A stretch of 64,000 nt of DNA from positions 248,001 through 312,000 of the forward strand of contig JAVHZZ010000072.1 in NCBI GenBank assembly GCA_036250195.1. The letters are read 5' to 3'. Below are positions 29,160 through 44,689 of the stretch, piece after piece. The notes below the pieces were generated by a model that was not told the DNA's origin, did no database searches, and worked only from the letters and a program-made list of their open reading frames with translations. Origin of the DNA: Mixophyes australis. Lineage: Eukaryota; Chordata; Amphibia; Anura; Limnodynastidae. The first letter of the stretch is position 1. Each line of letters opens with the position of its first letter. The position numbers and the translations under genes were made by a program.

Positions 29160-32040
29160 ATTCAATTTATGATTCATGATTCATTATTCATGATTCAATT
29201 CATGATTCATGATTCGTTTCATGATTCTTGATTCATGATTCATGATTCGATTCATGATTCATGATTCGATTCATGATTCATGATTCATGATTCATGATTC
29301 ATGATTCAATTCATGATTCATGATTCATGATTAATGATTCATGATACAATTCATGATTCATGGTTCATGATTCATGATTCAATTCATAATTCATGATTAA
29401 TGATTCATGATTCAATTCATGATTTATGATTCATGATTCATGATTCATGATTCAATTCATGATTCATGATTCAATTCATGATTCATGATTCAATTCATAA
29501 TTCATGATTTGATTTATGATTCATGATTCATGATTCAATTCATGATTCATGATTCATGATTCATGATTCATGATTCGATTTATGATTCATGATTCATGAT
29601 TCATGATTCAATTCATGATTCATGATTCATGATTCAATTCATGATTCATCATTCGATTCATGATTTTCGATTCATGATTCATGATTCGATTCATGATTCA
29701 TGATTCATGATTCACTTCATGATTCAATTCATGATTCATGATTCAATTCATGTTTCAATTCATGATTCATGATTCAATTCATGATTCATGATTCAATTCA
29801 TGATTCATGATTCATGATTCAATTTATGATTCATGATTCAATTCATAATTTATAATTCATGATTCAATTCATGATTCATGATTCAATTCATGATTCATGA
29901 TTCAATTCATGATTCAATTTATGATTCATGATTCATGATTCATGATTTAATTCATGATTCAATTCATGATTCATGATTCAATTCATGATTCAATTCATTA
30001 TTCATAATTCATGATTCAATTCATGATTCATGATTCAATGCATGATTCATGATTCATGATTCAATTCATGATTCAATTCATGATTCATGATTCATGATTC
30101 AATTTATGATTCATGATTCATGATTCATGAATCAGTTCATGATTCAATTCATGATTCATGATTGATGAATTCAATTCATGATGCATGATTCATGATTTAT
30201 GATTCAATTCATGATTGAATTCATGATTCATGATTCAATTCATGATTCATGATTCAATTCATGATTCATGATTTAATTCATGATTCATGATTCATGATTC
30301 AATTCATGATTCAATTCATGATTCATGATTCATGATTCAATTTATGATTCATGATTCATGATTCCTAAATCATGATTCAATTCATGATTCAATTCATGAT
30401 TCATGATTGATGAATTCAATTCATGATTCATGATTCATGATTTATGATTCAATTCATGATTCAATTCATGATTCATGATTCAATTCATGATTCATGATTC
30501 AATTCATGATTCATGATTCAATTTATGATTCATGATTCATGATTCATAATTTAATTCATGATTCAATTTATGATTCATGATTCAATTCATGATTCAATTT
30601 ATGATTCATGATTCATTATTCATGATTCAATTCATGATTCATGATTCGTTTCATGATTCTTGATTCATGATTCATGATTCGATTCATGATTCATGATTCG
30701 ATTCATGATTCATGATTCATGATTCAATTCATGATTCATGATTCATGATTAATGATTCATGATACAATTCATGATTCATGGTTCATGATTCATGATTCAA
30801 TTCATAATTCATGATTAATGATTCATGATTCAATTCATGATTTATGATTCATGATTCATGATGCATGATTCAATTCATGATTCATGATGCATGATTCAAT
30901 TCATGATTCATGATTCAATTCATGATTCATGATTCAATTCATGATTCATGATTCAATTCATGATTCATGATTTGATTTATGATTCATGATTCATGATTCA
31001 ATTCATGATTCATGATTCATGATTCATGATTCGATTTATGATTCATGATTCATGATTCATGATTCAATTCATGATTCATGATTCATGATTCAATTCATGA
31101 TTCATCATTCGATTCATGATTTTCGATTCATGATTCATGATTCGATTCATGATTCATGATTCATGATTCACTTCATGATTCAATTCATGATTCATGATTC
31201 AATTCATGTTTCAATTCATGATTCATGATTCAATTCATGATTCATGATTCAATTCATGATTCATGATTCATGATTCAATTTATGATTCATGATTCAATTC
31301 ATAATTCATAATTCATGATTCAATTCATGATTCATGATTCAATTCATGATTCATGATTCAATTCATGATTCAATTTATGATTCATGATTCATGATTCATG
31401 ATTTAATTCATGATTCAATTCATGATTCATGATTCAATTCATGATTCAATTCATTATTCATGATTCATGATTCAATTCATGATTCATGATTCAATGCATG
31501 ATTCATGATTCATGATTCAATTCATGATTCATGATTCATGATTCAATTTATGATTCATGATTCATGATTCATGAATCAGTTCATGATTCAATTCATGATT
31601 CATGATTGATGAATTCAATTCATGATGCATGATTCATGATTTATGATTCAATTCATGATTGAATTCATGATTCATGATTGAATTCATGATTCATGATTCA
31701 ATTCATGATTCATGATTCAATTCATGATTCATGATTCATGATTCAATTCATGATTCAATTCATGATTCATGATTCATGATTCAATTTATGATTCATGATT
31801 CATGATTCATGATTCATGATTCAATTCATGATTCAATTCATGATTCATGATTGATGAATTCAATTCATGATTCATGATTCATGATTTATGATTCAATTCA
31901 TGATTCAATTCATGATTCATGATTCAATTCATGATTCATGATTCAATTCATGATTCATGATTCAATTTATGATTCATGATTCATGATTCATAATTTAATT
32001 CATGATTCAATTTATGATTCATGATTCAATTCATGATTCA
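29160..32040 (+). repeat. Tandem duplication, offset about 1442-1456 bp
   Basis: About 29,160-30,600 is repeated as about 30,601-32,040. Both copies begin with CATTATTCATG followed by the GTTTC marker (29,215 and 30,657, offset 1442). Both continue through GATTTTCGATTC (29,661 and 31,117, offset 1456) with the private CATCATTC just upstream, ATCAGTTC (30,131 and 31,575, offset 1444) and TTGATGAATTC. The junction near 30,600 is a jump from CAATTTATG back to sequence equal to about 29,165. Offsets differ by single words. Confidence 0.85.
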
Positions 32041-35000
32041 ATTCATGATTCATGATTCATGATTCAATTCATGATTCATGATTCAATTCATGATTCATGA
32101 TTCGATTCATGATTCAAGATGCATGATTCAATTCATGATTCATGATTCAATTCATGATTCATGATTCAATTCATGATTCATAATTCATGATTCATGATTC
32201 AATTCATGATTCATGATTCAATTCATGATTCGAATCCTGATTCAATTCATGATTCGAATCCTGATTCAATTCATGATTCATGATTCATGATTCAATTCAT
32301 GATTCATGATTCATGATTCAATTCATGATTCATGATTCATGATTCATGATTCATGGGTCAATTCATGATTCATGATTCATGATTCAATTTATGATTCATG
32401 ATTCATGATTCATGATTCATGATTCGATTCATGATTCATGATTCATGATTCAATTTATGATTCATGATTCATGATTCAATTCATGATTCATGATTCGTTT
32501 CATGATTCTTGATTCATGATTCATGATTCGATTCATGATTCATGATTCATGATTCAATTCATGATTCATGATTCATGATTCATGATTCATGATTCAATTC
32601 ATGATTCAATTTATGATTCATGATTCATGATTCATAATTTAATTCATGATTCAATTTATGATTCATGATTCAATTCATGATTCCATTCATGATTCATGAT
32701 TCATGATTCAATTCATGATTCATGATTAAATTCATGATTCATGATTCGATTCATGATTCATGATGCATGATTCAATTCATGATTCATAATTCATGATTCA
32801 TGATTCAATTCATGATTCAAGATTCAATTCGTGATTCATAATTCATGATTCATGATTCAATTCATGATTCATGATTCAATTCATGATTCGAATCCTGATT
32901 TAATTCATGATTCGAATCCTGATTCAATTCATGATTCATGATTCATGATTCAATTCATGATTCATGATTCATGATTCAATTCATGATTTATGATTCATGA
33001 TTCATGATTCATGAGTAAATTCATGATTCATGATTCATGATTCAATTCATAATTCATGATTCATGATTCATGATTCGATTCATGATTCATGATTCATGAT
33101 TCAATTTATAATTCATGATTCATGATTCAATTCATGATTCATGATTCGTTTCATGATTCTTGATTCATGATTCATGATTCGATTCATGATTCATGATTCA
33201 TGATTCAAATTATGATTCATGATTCAGGATTCAATTCATGATTCATGATTCATGATTCATGATTCAATTCATAATTCATGATTAATGATTCATGATTCAA
33301 TTCATGATTTATGATTCATGATTCATGATTCATGATTCAATTCATGATTCATGATTCATGATTCAATTCATGATACATGATTCATGATTTATGATTCGAT
33401 TCATTATTCATGATTCATGATTCATGATTAAATTCATGATTCATGATTCAATTCATGATTCATGATTCATGATTCATGATTCGTGATTCAATTCATGATT
33501 CATGATTCATGATTCAATTCATGATTCATGATTCATGATTCCTGATTCATGATTCGATTCATGATTCATGATTCATGATTCAATTTATGATTCATGATTC
33601 AAGATTCATGATTCATGATTCGATTCATGATTCATGATTCAATTCATGATTAATGATTCATGATTCAATTCATGATTCATGATTCAATTCATGATTCAAT
33701 TCATGTTTCATGATTCGATTCATGATTCTTAAATAATGATTCGATTCATGATTAATGATTCATGATTCAATTCATGATTCATGATTCAATTCATGATTCA
33801 TGATTCATGATTCGATTCATGATTCTTGATTCATGATTCAATTCATTATTCATGATTCATGATTCAATTCATGATTCATGATTCAATTCATGATTTATGA
33901 TTCATGATTCAATTCATGATTCATGATTTAATTCATGATTCAATTCATGATTCATGATTCGATTCATGATTCATGATTCAATTCATGATTCATGATTCAA
34001 TTCATGATTCATGATTCGATTCATGATTCATGATTCCATTCATGATTCATGATTCAATTCATGATTCATGATTCATGATTCAATTCATGATTCAATTCAT
34101 GATTCATGATTCATGATTCAATTTATTATTCATGATTCATGATTTAATTCATGATTCAATTCATGATTCATGATTCAATTTATTATTCATGATTCATGAT
34201 TTATAATACAATTCATGATTCATGATTCATGGTTCAATTCATGATTCATGATTCGATTCATGATTCAATTCATGATTCATAAATCATGATTCATGATTCA
34301 TGATTCGATTCATGATTCAATTCATGATTCATAAATCATGATTCATGATTCATGATTCAATTCCTGATTCATGATTCAATTCATGATTCATAAATCATGA
34401 TTCATGATTCATGATTCATGATTCAATTCCTGATTCATGATTCAATTCATGATTAATAATTTATGATTCATGATTCAATTCATGATTCGAATCCTGATTC
34501 AATTTATGATTCATGATTTGATTTATGATTCATGATTCATGATTCAATTCATGATTCATGATTCATGATTCATGATTCATGATTCGATTTATGATTCATG
34601 ATTCATGATTCATGATTCAATTCATGATTCATGATTCATGATTCAATTCATGAATCATGATTCGATTCATGATTTTCGATTCATGATTCATGATTCGATT
34701 CATGATTCATGATTCATGATTCACTTCATGATTCAATTCATGATTCATGATTCAATTCATGTTTCAATTCATGATTCATGATTCAATTCATGATTCATGA
34801 TTCAATTCATGATTCCTGATTCATGATTCAATTTATGATTCATGATTCAATTCATAATTCATAATTCATGATTCAATTCATGATTCATGATTCAATTCAT
34901 GATTCATGATTCAATTCATGATTCAATTTATGATTCATGATTCATGATTCATGATTTAATTCATGATTCAATTCATGATTCATGATTCAATTCATGATTC

Positions 35001-38000
35001 AATTCATTATTCATGATTCATGATTCAATTCATGATTCATGATTCAATGCATGATTCATGATTCAATTCATGATTCATGATTCAATTCATTTTTCATGAT
35101 TCATGATTCAATTCATGATTCATGATTCAATTCATGATTCATGATTCATGATTCATGATTCATGATTCAATTCATGATTCAATTCATACTTCATAATTCA
35201 TGATTCATGATTCAATTCATGATTCATGATTCAATTCATGTTTCGAATCCTGATTCAATTCATGATTCATGATTCAACTCATGATTCATGATTCATGATT
35301 CAATTCATGATTCATGATTCATGATTCATGATTCATGATTCGATTCATGATTCATGATTCATGATTCATGATTCATGATTCGATTCATGATTCATGATTC
35401 ATGATTCATGATTCAATTCATGATTCATGATTCATGATTCAATTCATGATTCATGATTCCTTTTTATGATTCTTGATTCATGATCCTTGATTCGATTCAT
35501 GATTCTTGATTCATGATTCAATTCATGATTCATGATTCATAATTCATGATTCATGATTCAATTCATGATTCATGATTCATGATTCATGATTCATGATTCA
35601 ATTTATAATTCATGATTCATGATTCATGATTCAATTCATGATTTATGATTCATGATTCAATTCATAATTCGTGATTCATGATTCATGATTCAATTCATGA
35701 TTCATGATTCATGATTCATGATTCATGATTCATGATTTATGATTCAATTCATGATTCAATTCATGATTCATGATTCATGATTCAATTCATAATTCATGAT
35801 TCATGATTCATGATTCAATTCATGATTTATGATTCATGATTCAATTCATAATTCGTGATTCATGATTCATGATTCAATTCATGATTCATGATTCGATTCA
35901 TGATTCATGATTCATGATTCATGATTTATGATTCAATTCATGATTCAATTCATGATTCATGATTCATGATTCAATTTATGATTCATGATTCATGATTAAA
36001 TTCATGATTCAATTCATGATTCATGATTGATGAATTCAATTCATGATTCATGATTCATGATTTATGATTCAATTCATGATTCAATTCATGATTCATGATT
36101 CAATTCATGATTCAATTTATGATTCATGATTCATGATTCATAATTTAATTCATGATTCAATTTATGATTCATGATTCAATTCATGATTCAATTCATGATT
36201 CATGATTCATGATTCAATTCATGATTCATGATTAAATTCATGATTCATGATTCGATTCATGATTCATGATGCATGATTCAATTCATGATTCATAATTCAT
36301 GATTCATGATTCATGATTAAATTCATGATTCATGATTCAATTCATGATTTATAATTCATGATTCATAATTCAATTCATGATTCATGATTCAATTCATGAT
36401 TCGAATCCTGATTCAATTAATGATTCGAATCCTGATTCAATTCATGATTCATGATTCATGATTCAATTCATGATTCATGATTAATGATTCAATTCATGAT
36501 TCATGATACATAATTCATGATTCATGAGTCAATTCATGATTCATGATTCATGATTCAATTCATGATTCATGATTCATGATTCATGATTAATGATTCGATT
36601 CATGATTCATGATTCATGATTCAATTTATGATTCATGATTCATGATTCAATTCATGATTCATGATTCGTTCCATGATTCTTGATTCATGATTCATGATTC
36701 GATTCATGATTCATGATTCATGATTCAATTCATGATTCATGATTCATGATTCATGATTCATGATTCAATTCATAATTCATGATTAATGATTCATGATTCA
36801 ATTCATGATTTATGATTCATGATTCATGATTCAATTCATGATTCATGATTCAATTCATGATACATGATTCATGATTGAATTCATGATTCATGATTCATGA
36901 TTCATGATTCATGAGTCAATTCATGATTCATGATTCATGATTCAATTTATGATTCATGATTCATGATTCATGATTCATGATTCGATTCATGATTCATGAT
37001 TCATGATTCAATTTATGATTCATGATTCATGATTCAATTCATGATTCATGATTCGTTTCATGATTCTTGATTCATGATTCATGATTCGATTCATGATTCA
37101 TGATTCGATTCATGATTCATGATTCATGATTCAATTCATGATTCATGATTCATGATTAATGATTCATGATACAATTCATGATTCATGATTCATGATTCAT
37201 GATTCAATTCATAATTCATGATTAATGATTCATGATTCAATTCATGATTTATGATTCATGATTCATGATTCATGATTCAATTCATGATTCATGATGCATG
37301 ATTCAATTCATGATTCATGATTCATGATTCAATTCATGATTCATAATTCATGATTCATGATTCAATTCATGATTCATGATTCAATTCATGATTCATGATT
37401 CATGATTCATGATTCATGATTCATGATTCAATTCATGATTCATGATTCATGATGGAATTCATGATTCATGATTCATGATTCAATTCATGATTCATGATTC
37501 ATGAGTCAATTCATGATTCATGATTCATGATTCAATTTATGATTCATGATTCATGATTCATGATTCAATTCATGATTCATGATTCATGATTCAATTTATG
37601 ATTCTTGATTCAATTCATGATTCATGAATCGTTTCATGATTCTTGATTCATGATTCATGATTCGATTCATGATTCATGATTCATGATTCAATTCATGATT
37701 CATGATTCATGATTCATGATTCATGATTCAATTCATGATTCATGATTCATGATTCATGATTTAATTCATAATTCATGATTAATGATTCATGATTCAATTC
37801 ATGATTTATGATTCATGATTCATGATTCATGATTCAATTCATGATTCATGATTCAATTCATGATTCATGATTCATGATTTAATTTATAATTCATGATTCA
37901 ATTCATGATTCAATTCATGAATCATGATTCATGATTCAATTCATGATTCATGATTCATGGTTCAATTCATGATTCATGATTCATGATTCAATTCATGATT

Positions 38001-38740
38001 CATGATTCATGATTCAATTCATGATTCATGATTCATGATTTAATTTATAATTCATGATTCAATTCATGATTCAATTCATGAATCATGATTCATGATTCAA
38101 TTCATGATTCATGATTCATGGTTCAATTCATGATTCATGATTCATGATTCAATTCATGATTCATGATTCATGTTTCAATTCATGATTCAATTCATGATTC
38201 ATGATTTATGATTCAATTTATGATTCATGATTCATGATTCATGATTCAATTCATGATTCAATTCATGATTCATGATTCAATTCATGATTCATGATTCAAT
38301 TCATGATTCATGATTCAATTCATGATTCATGATTCAATTCATGATTTATAATTCATGATTCATGATTCAATTCATGATTCATGATTCAATTCATGATTCG
38401 AATCCTGATTCAATTCATGATTCGAATCCTGATTCAATTCATGATTCATGATTCATGATTCAATTCATGATTCATGATTCATGATTCAATTCATGATTCA
38501 TGATTCATGATTCATGAGTCAATTCATGATTCATGATTCATGATTCAATTCATGATTTATGATTCATGATTCATGATTAATGATTCGATTCATGATTCAT
38601 GATTCATGATTCAATTTATGATTCATGATTCAATTCATGATTCATGATTCAATTCATGATTCATGATTCATGATTCATGATTCAATTAATGATTCATGAT
38701 TCATGATTCAATTCATAATTCATGATTAATGATTAATGAT
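31500..38740 (+). repeat. Segmental duplication, downstream copy (offset about 10.2 kb)
   Basis: This is the partner of the 21.3-29 kb block. Differences include CG in one copy against CA in the other: GATTCGATTC near 33,552 against GATTCAATTC near 33,552 minus 10.2 kb. It also has a private AAATAATG near 33,731. The copy stops near 38,740. There, sequence equivalent to about 28.8 kb jumps abruptly back to sequence equivalent to about 24.93 kb, just before CATACTTC. That breakpoint is itself copied at about 44,766, so it predates the 6026-bp duplication. Confidence 0.86.
34515..36040 (+). repeat. TTTTCG/CATACTTC/CCTTTTTATG block, copy 2
   Basis: This copy has all the ordered marker words of the block at 24.3-25.8 kb: GATTTGATTTATG (34,515), GATTTTCGATTC (34,671), CATACTTC (35,185), GATTCAACTCATG, CCTTTTTATG (35,459) and TTGATGAATTC (near 36,026). 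Private differences include TGAATCATGATTC just upstream of TTTTCG, where copy 1 has TGATTCATGATTC, and GATCCTTG near 35,481 where other copies read GATCCATG. It belongs to the 10.2-kb segmental duplication. Confidence 0.82.
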
Positions 38741-40670
38741 TCATGATTCAATTCATGATTCAATTCATACTTCATAATTCATGATTCATGATTCAATTCA
38801 TGATTCATGATTCAATTCATGATTCATGATTCATGATTCATGATTCATGATTCAATTCATGATTCAATTCATACTTCATAATTCATGATTCATGATTCAA
38901 TTCATGATTCATGATTCAATTCATGTTTCGAATCCTGATTCAATTCATGATTCATGATTCAACTCATGATTCATGATTCATGATTCAATTCATGATTCAT
39001 GATTCATGATTCATGATTCATGATTCGATTCATGATTCATGATTCATGATTCATGATTCAATTCATGATTCATGATTCATGATTCAATTCATGATTCATG
39101 ATTCCTTTTTATGATTCTTGATTCATGATCCATGATTCGATTCATGATTCTTGATTCATGATTCAATTCATGATTCATGATTCATAATTCATGATTCATG
39201 ATTCAATTCATGATTCATGATTCATGATTCATGATTCATGATTCAATTTATAATTCATGATTCTTGATTCATGATTCAATTCATGATTTATGATTCATGA
39301 TTCAATTCATAATTCGTGATTCATGATTCATGATTCAATTCATGATTCATGATTCGATTCATGATTCATGATTCATGATTTATGATTCAATTCATGATTC
39401 AATTCATGATTCATGATTCATGATTCAATTCATAATTCATGATTCATGATTCATGATTCAATTCATGATTTATGATTCATGATTCAATTCATAATTCGTG
39501 ATTCATGATTCATGATTCAATTCATGATTCATGATTCGATTCATGATTCATGATTCATGATTCATGATTTATGATTCAATTCATGATTCAATTCATGATT
39601 CATGATTCATGATTCAATTTATGATTCATGATTCATGATTAAATTCATGATTCAATTCATGATTCATGATTGATGAATTCAATTCATGATTCATGATTCA
39701 TGATTTATGATTCAATTCATGATTCAATTCATGATTCATGATTCAATTCATGATTCATGATTCATGATTCAATTCATGATTCATGATTCGATTCATGAAT
39801 CATGATTCATGATTTATTTCATGATTCATGATTCATGATTCAATTTATGATTCATGATTCATGATTCAATTCATGATTCAATTTATGATTCATGATTCAT
39901 GATTCATAATTTAATTCATGATTCAATTTATGATTCATGATTCAATTCATGATTCAATTCATGATTCATGATTCATGATTCAATTCATGATTCATGATTA
40001 AATTCATGATTCATGATTCGATTCATGATTCATGATGCATGATTCAATTCATGATTCATAATTCATGATTCATGATTCATGATTAAATTCATGATTCATG
40101 ATTCAATTCATGATTTATAATTCATGATTCATAATTCAATTCATGATTCATGATTCAATTCATGATTCAAATCCTGATTCAATTAATGATTCGAATCCTG
40201 ATTCAATTCATGATTCATGATTCATGATTCAATTCATGATTCATGATTAATGATTCAATTCATGATTCATGATACATGATTCATGATTCATGAGTCAATT
40301 CATGATTCATGATTCATGATTCAATTCATGATTCATGATTCATGATTCATGATTAATGATTCGATTCATGATTCATGATTCATGATTCAATTTATGATTC
40401 ATGATTCATGATTCAATTCATGATTCATGATTCGTTTCATGATTCTTGATTCATGATTCATGATTCGATTCATGATTCATGATTCATGATTCAATTCATG
40501 ATTCATGATTCATGATTCATGATTAAATTCATAATTCATGATTAATGATTCATGATTCAATTCATGATTTATGATTCATGATTCATGATTCAATTCATGA
40601 TTCATGATTCATGATTCAATTCATGATACATGATTCATGATTGAATTCATGATTCATGATTCATGATTCA

Positions 40671-42725
40671 TGAGTCAATTCATGATTCATGATTCATGAT
40701 TCAATTTATGATTCATGATTCATGATTCATGATTCATGATTCGATTCATGATTCATGATTCATGATTCAATTTATGATTCATGATTCATGATTCAATTCA
40801 TGATTCATGATTCGTTTCATGATTCTTGATTCATGATTCATGATTCGATTCATGATTCATGATTCGATTCATGATTCATGATTCATGATTCAATTCATGA
40901 TTCATGATTAATGATTCATGATACAATTCATGATTCATGATTCATGATTCATGATTCAATTCATAATTCATGATTAATGATTCATGATTCAATTCATGAT
41001 TTATGATTCATGATTCATGATTCATGATTCAATTCATGATTCATGATGCATGATTCAATTCATGATTCATGATTCATGATTCAATTCATGATTCATAATT
41101 CATGATTCATGATTCAATTCATGATTCATGATTCAATTCATGATTCATGATTCATGATTCATGATTCATGATTCATGATTCAATTCATGATTCATGATTC
41201 ATGATGGAATTCATGATTCATAATTCATGATTCAATTCATGATTCATGATTCATGATTCATGAGTCAATTCATGATTCATGATTCATGATTCAATTTATG
41301 ATTCATGATTCATGATTCATGATTCATGATTCAATTCATGATTCATGATTCATGATTCAATTTATGATTCTTGATTCAATTCATGATTCATGATTCGTTT
41401 CATGATTCTTGATTCATGATTCATGATTCGATTCATGATTCATGATTCATGATTCAATTCATGATTCATGATTCATGATTCATGATTCATGATTCAATTC
41501 ATGATTCCTGATTCATGATTCATGATTTAATTCATAATTCATGATTAATGATTCATGATTCAATTCATGATTTATGATTCATGATTCATGATTCATGATT
41601 CAATTCATGATTCATGATTCAATTCATGATTCATGATTCATGATTTAATTTATAATTCATGATTCAATTCATGATTCAATTCATGAATCATGATTCATGA
41701 GTCAATTCATGATTCATGATTCATGATTCAATTTATGATTCATGATTCATGATTCATGATTCATGATTCGATTCATGATTCATGATTCATGATTCAATTT
41801 ATGATTCATGATTCATGATTCAATTCATGATTCATGATTCGTTTCATGATTCTTGATTCATGATTCATGATTCGATTCATGATTCATGATTCGATTCATG
41901 ATTCATGATTCATGATTCAATTCATGATTCATGATTAATGATTCATGATACAATTCATGATTCATGATTCATGATTCATGATTCAATTCATAATTCATGA
42001 TTAATGATTCATGATTCAATTCATGATTTATGATTCATGATTCATGATTCATGATTCAATTCATGATTCATGATGCATGATTCAATTCATGATTCATGAT
42101 TCATGATTCAATTCATGATTCATAATTCATGATTCATGATTCAATTCATGATTCATGATTCAATTCATGATTCATGATTCATGATTCATGATTCATGATT
42201 CAATTCATGATTCATGATGGAATTCATGATTCATAATTCATGATTCAATTCATGATTCATGATTCATGATTCATGAGTCAATTCATGATTCATGATTCAT
42301 GATTCAATTTATGATTCATGATTCATGATTCATGATTCATGATTCAATTCATGATTCATGATTCATGATTCAATTTATGATTCTTGATTCAATTCATGAT
42401 TCATGATTCGTTTCATGATTCTTGATTCATGATTCATGATTCGATTCATGATTCATGATTCATGATTCAATTCATGATTCATGATTCATGATTCATGATT
42501 CATGATTCAATTCATGATTCCTGATTCATGATTCATGATTTAATTCATAATTCATGATTAATGATTCATGATTCAATTCATGATTTATGATTCATGATTC
42601 ATGATTCATGATTCAATTCATGATTCATGATTCAATTCATGATTCATGATTCATGATTTAATTTATAATTCATGATTCAATTCATGATTCAATTCATGAA
42701 TCATGATTCATGATTCAATTCATGA
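40671..42725 (+). repeat. Tandem duplication, offset 1027 to 1013 bp
   Basis: TGAGTCAATT at 40,671 recurs at 41,698 (offset 1027), directly after CATGAATCATGATTCA, which marks the junction. Later pairs are offset 1013 bp: ATGATGGAAT at 41,201 and 42,214, and ATGATTCCTG at 41,501 and 42,514. The loss of 14 bp equals two 7-mers. Both copies carry the GTTTC marker, GATGCATG and CATAATTCATGATTAATG in the same order. The pair lies within the first copy of the 6026-bp unit but is not present in the second copy of that unit, which is truncated before this point would be complete. Confidence 0.85.
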
Positions 42726-43439
42726 TTCATGATTCATGGTTCAATTCATGATTCATGATTCATGATTCAATTCATGATTCATGATTCATGATTCAATTCA
42801 TGATTCATGATTCATGATTTAATTTATAATTCATGATTCAATTCATGATTCTATTCATGAATCATGATTCATGATTCAATTCATGATTCATGATTCATGG
42901 TTCAATTCATGATTCATGATTCATGATTCAATTCATGATTCATGATTCATGTTTCAATTCATGATTCAATTCATGATTCATGATTCATGATTCAATTTAT
43001 GATTCATGATTCATGATTCATGATTCATGATTCAATTCATGATTCAATTCATGATTCATGATTCAATTCATGATTCATGATTCAATTCATGATTCATGAT
43101 TAAATTCATGATTCATGATTCAATTCATGATTTATAATTCATGATTCATGATTCAATTCATGATTCATGATTCAATTCATGATTCGAATCCTGATTCAAT
43201 TCATGATTCGAATCCTGATTCAATTCATGATTCATGATTCATGATTCAATTCATGATTCATGATTCATGATTCAATTCATGATTCATGATTCATGATTCA
43301 TGAGTCAATTCATGATTCATGATTCATGATTCAATTCATGATTCATGATTCATGATTCATGATTAATGATTCGATTCATGATTCATGATTCATGATTCAA
43401 TTTATGATTCATGATTCATGATTCAATTCATGATTCATG

Positions 43440-43600
43440 ATTCGTTTCATGATTCTTGATTCATGATTCATGATTCGATTCATGATTCATGATTCATGAT
43501 TCAATTCATGATTCATGATTCGTTTCATGATTCTTGATTCATGATTCATGATTCGATTCATGATTCATGATTCATGATTCATGATTCAATTCATGATTCA
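43440..43600 (+). repeat. Local duplication of the GTTTC/CTTG marker, offset 78 bp
   Basis: GATTCGTTTCATG followed by GATTCTTG occurs at about 43,439 and again at about 43,517, with matching flanks through GATTCGATTCATG. The marker otherwise occurs once per cycle of several hundred bases. This is a short slippage-scale duplication of about 78 bp, and it shows that block gains happen at tens of bases as well as kilobases. Confidence 0.85.
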
Positions 43601-44689
43601 TGATTCATGATTCATGATTCAATTAATGATTCATGATTCATGATTCATGATTCAATTCATAATTCATGATTAATGATTAATGATTCAATTCATGATTTAT
43701 GATTCATGATTCATGATTCATGATTCAATTCATGATTCATGATTCATGATTCAATTCATGATACATGATTCATGATTTATGATTTGATTCATGATTCATG
43801 ATTCATGATTCAATTCATGATTCATGATTCAATTCATGATTCGAATCCTGATTCAATTCATGATTCGAATCCTGATTCAATTCATGATTCATGATTCATG
43901 ATTCAATTCATGATTCATGATTCATGATTCAATTCATGATTCATGATTCATGATTCATGATTCATGAGTCAATTCATGATTCATGATTCATGATTCAATT
44001 TATGATTCATGATTCATGATTCATGATTCGATTCATGATTCATGATTCATGATTCAATTTATGATTCATGATTCATTATTCATGATTCAATTCATGATTC
44101 ATGATTCGTTTCATGATTCTTGATTCATGATTCATGATTCGATTCATGATTCATGATTCGATTCATGATTCATGATTCATGATTCAATTCATGATTCATG
44201 ATTCATGATTAATGATTCATGATACAATTCATGATTCATGGTTCATGATTCATGATTCAATTCATAATTCATGATTAATGATTCATGATTCAATTCATGA
44301 TTTATGATTCATGATTCATGATTCATGATTCAATTCATGATTCATGATGCATGATTCAATTCATGATTCATGATTCAATTCATGATTCATGATTCAATTC
44401 ATGATTCATAATTCATGATTCATGATTCAATTCATGATTCATGATTCAATTCATGATTCATGATTTGATTTATGATTCATGATTCATGATTCAATTCATG
44501 ATTCATGATTCATGATTCATGATTCATGATTCGATTTATGATTCATGATTCATGATTCATGATTCAATTCATGATTCATGATTCATGATTCAATTCATGA
44601 TTCATGATTCGATTCATGATTTTCGATTCATGATTCATGATTCGATTCATGATTCATGATTCATGATTCAATTCATGATTCATGATTCA

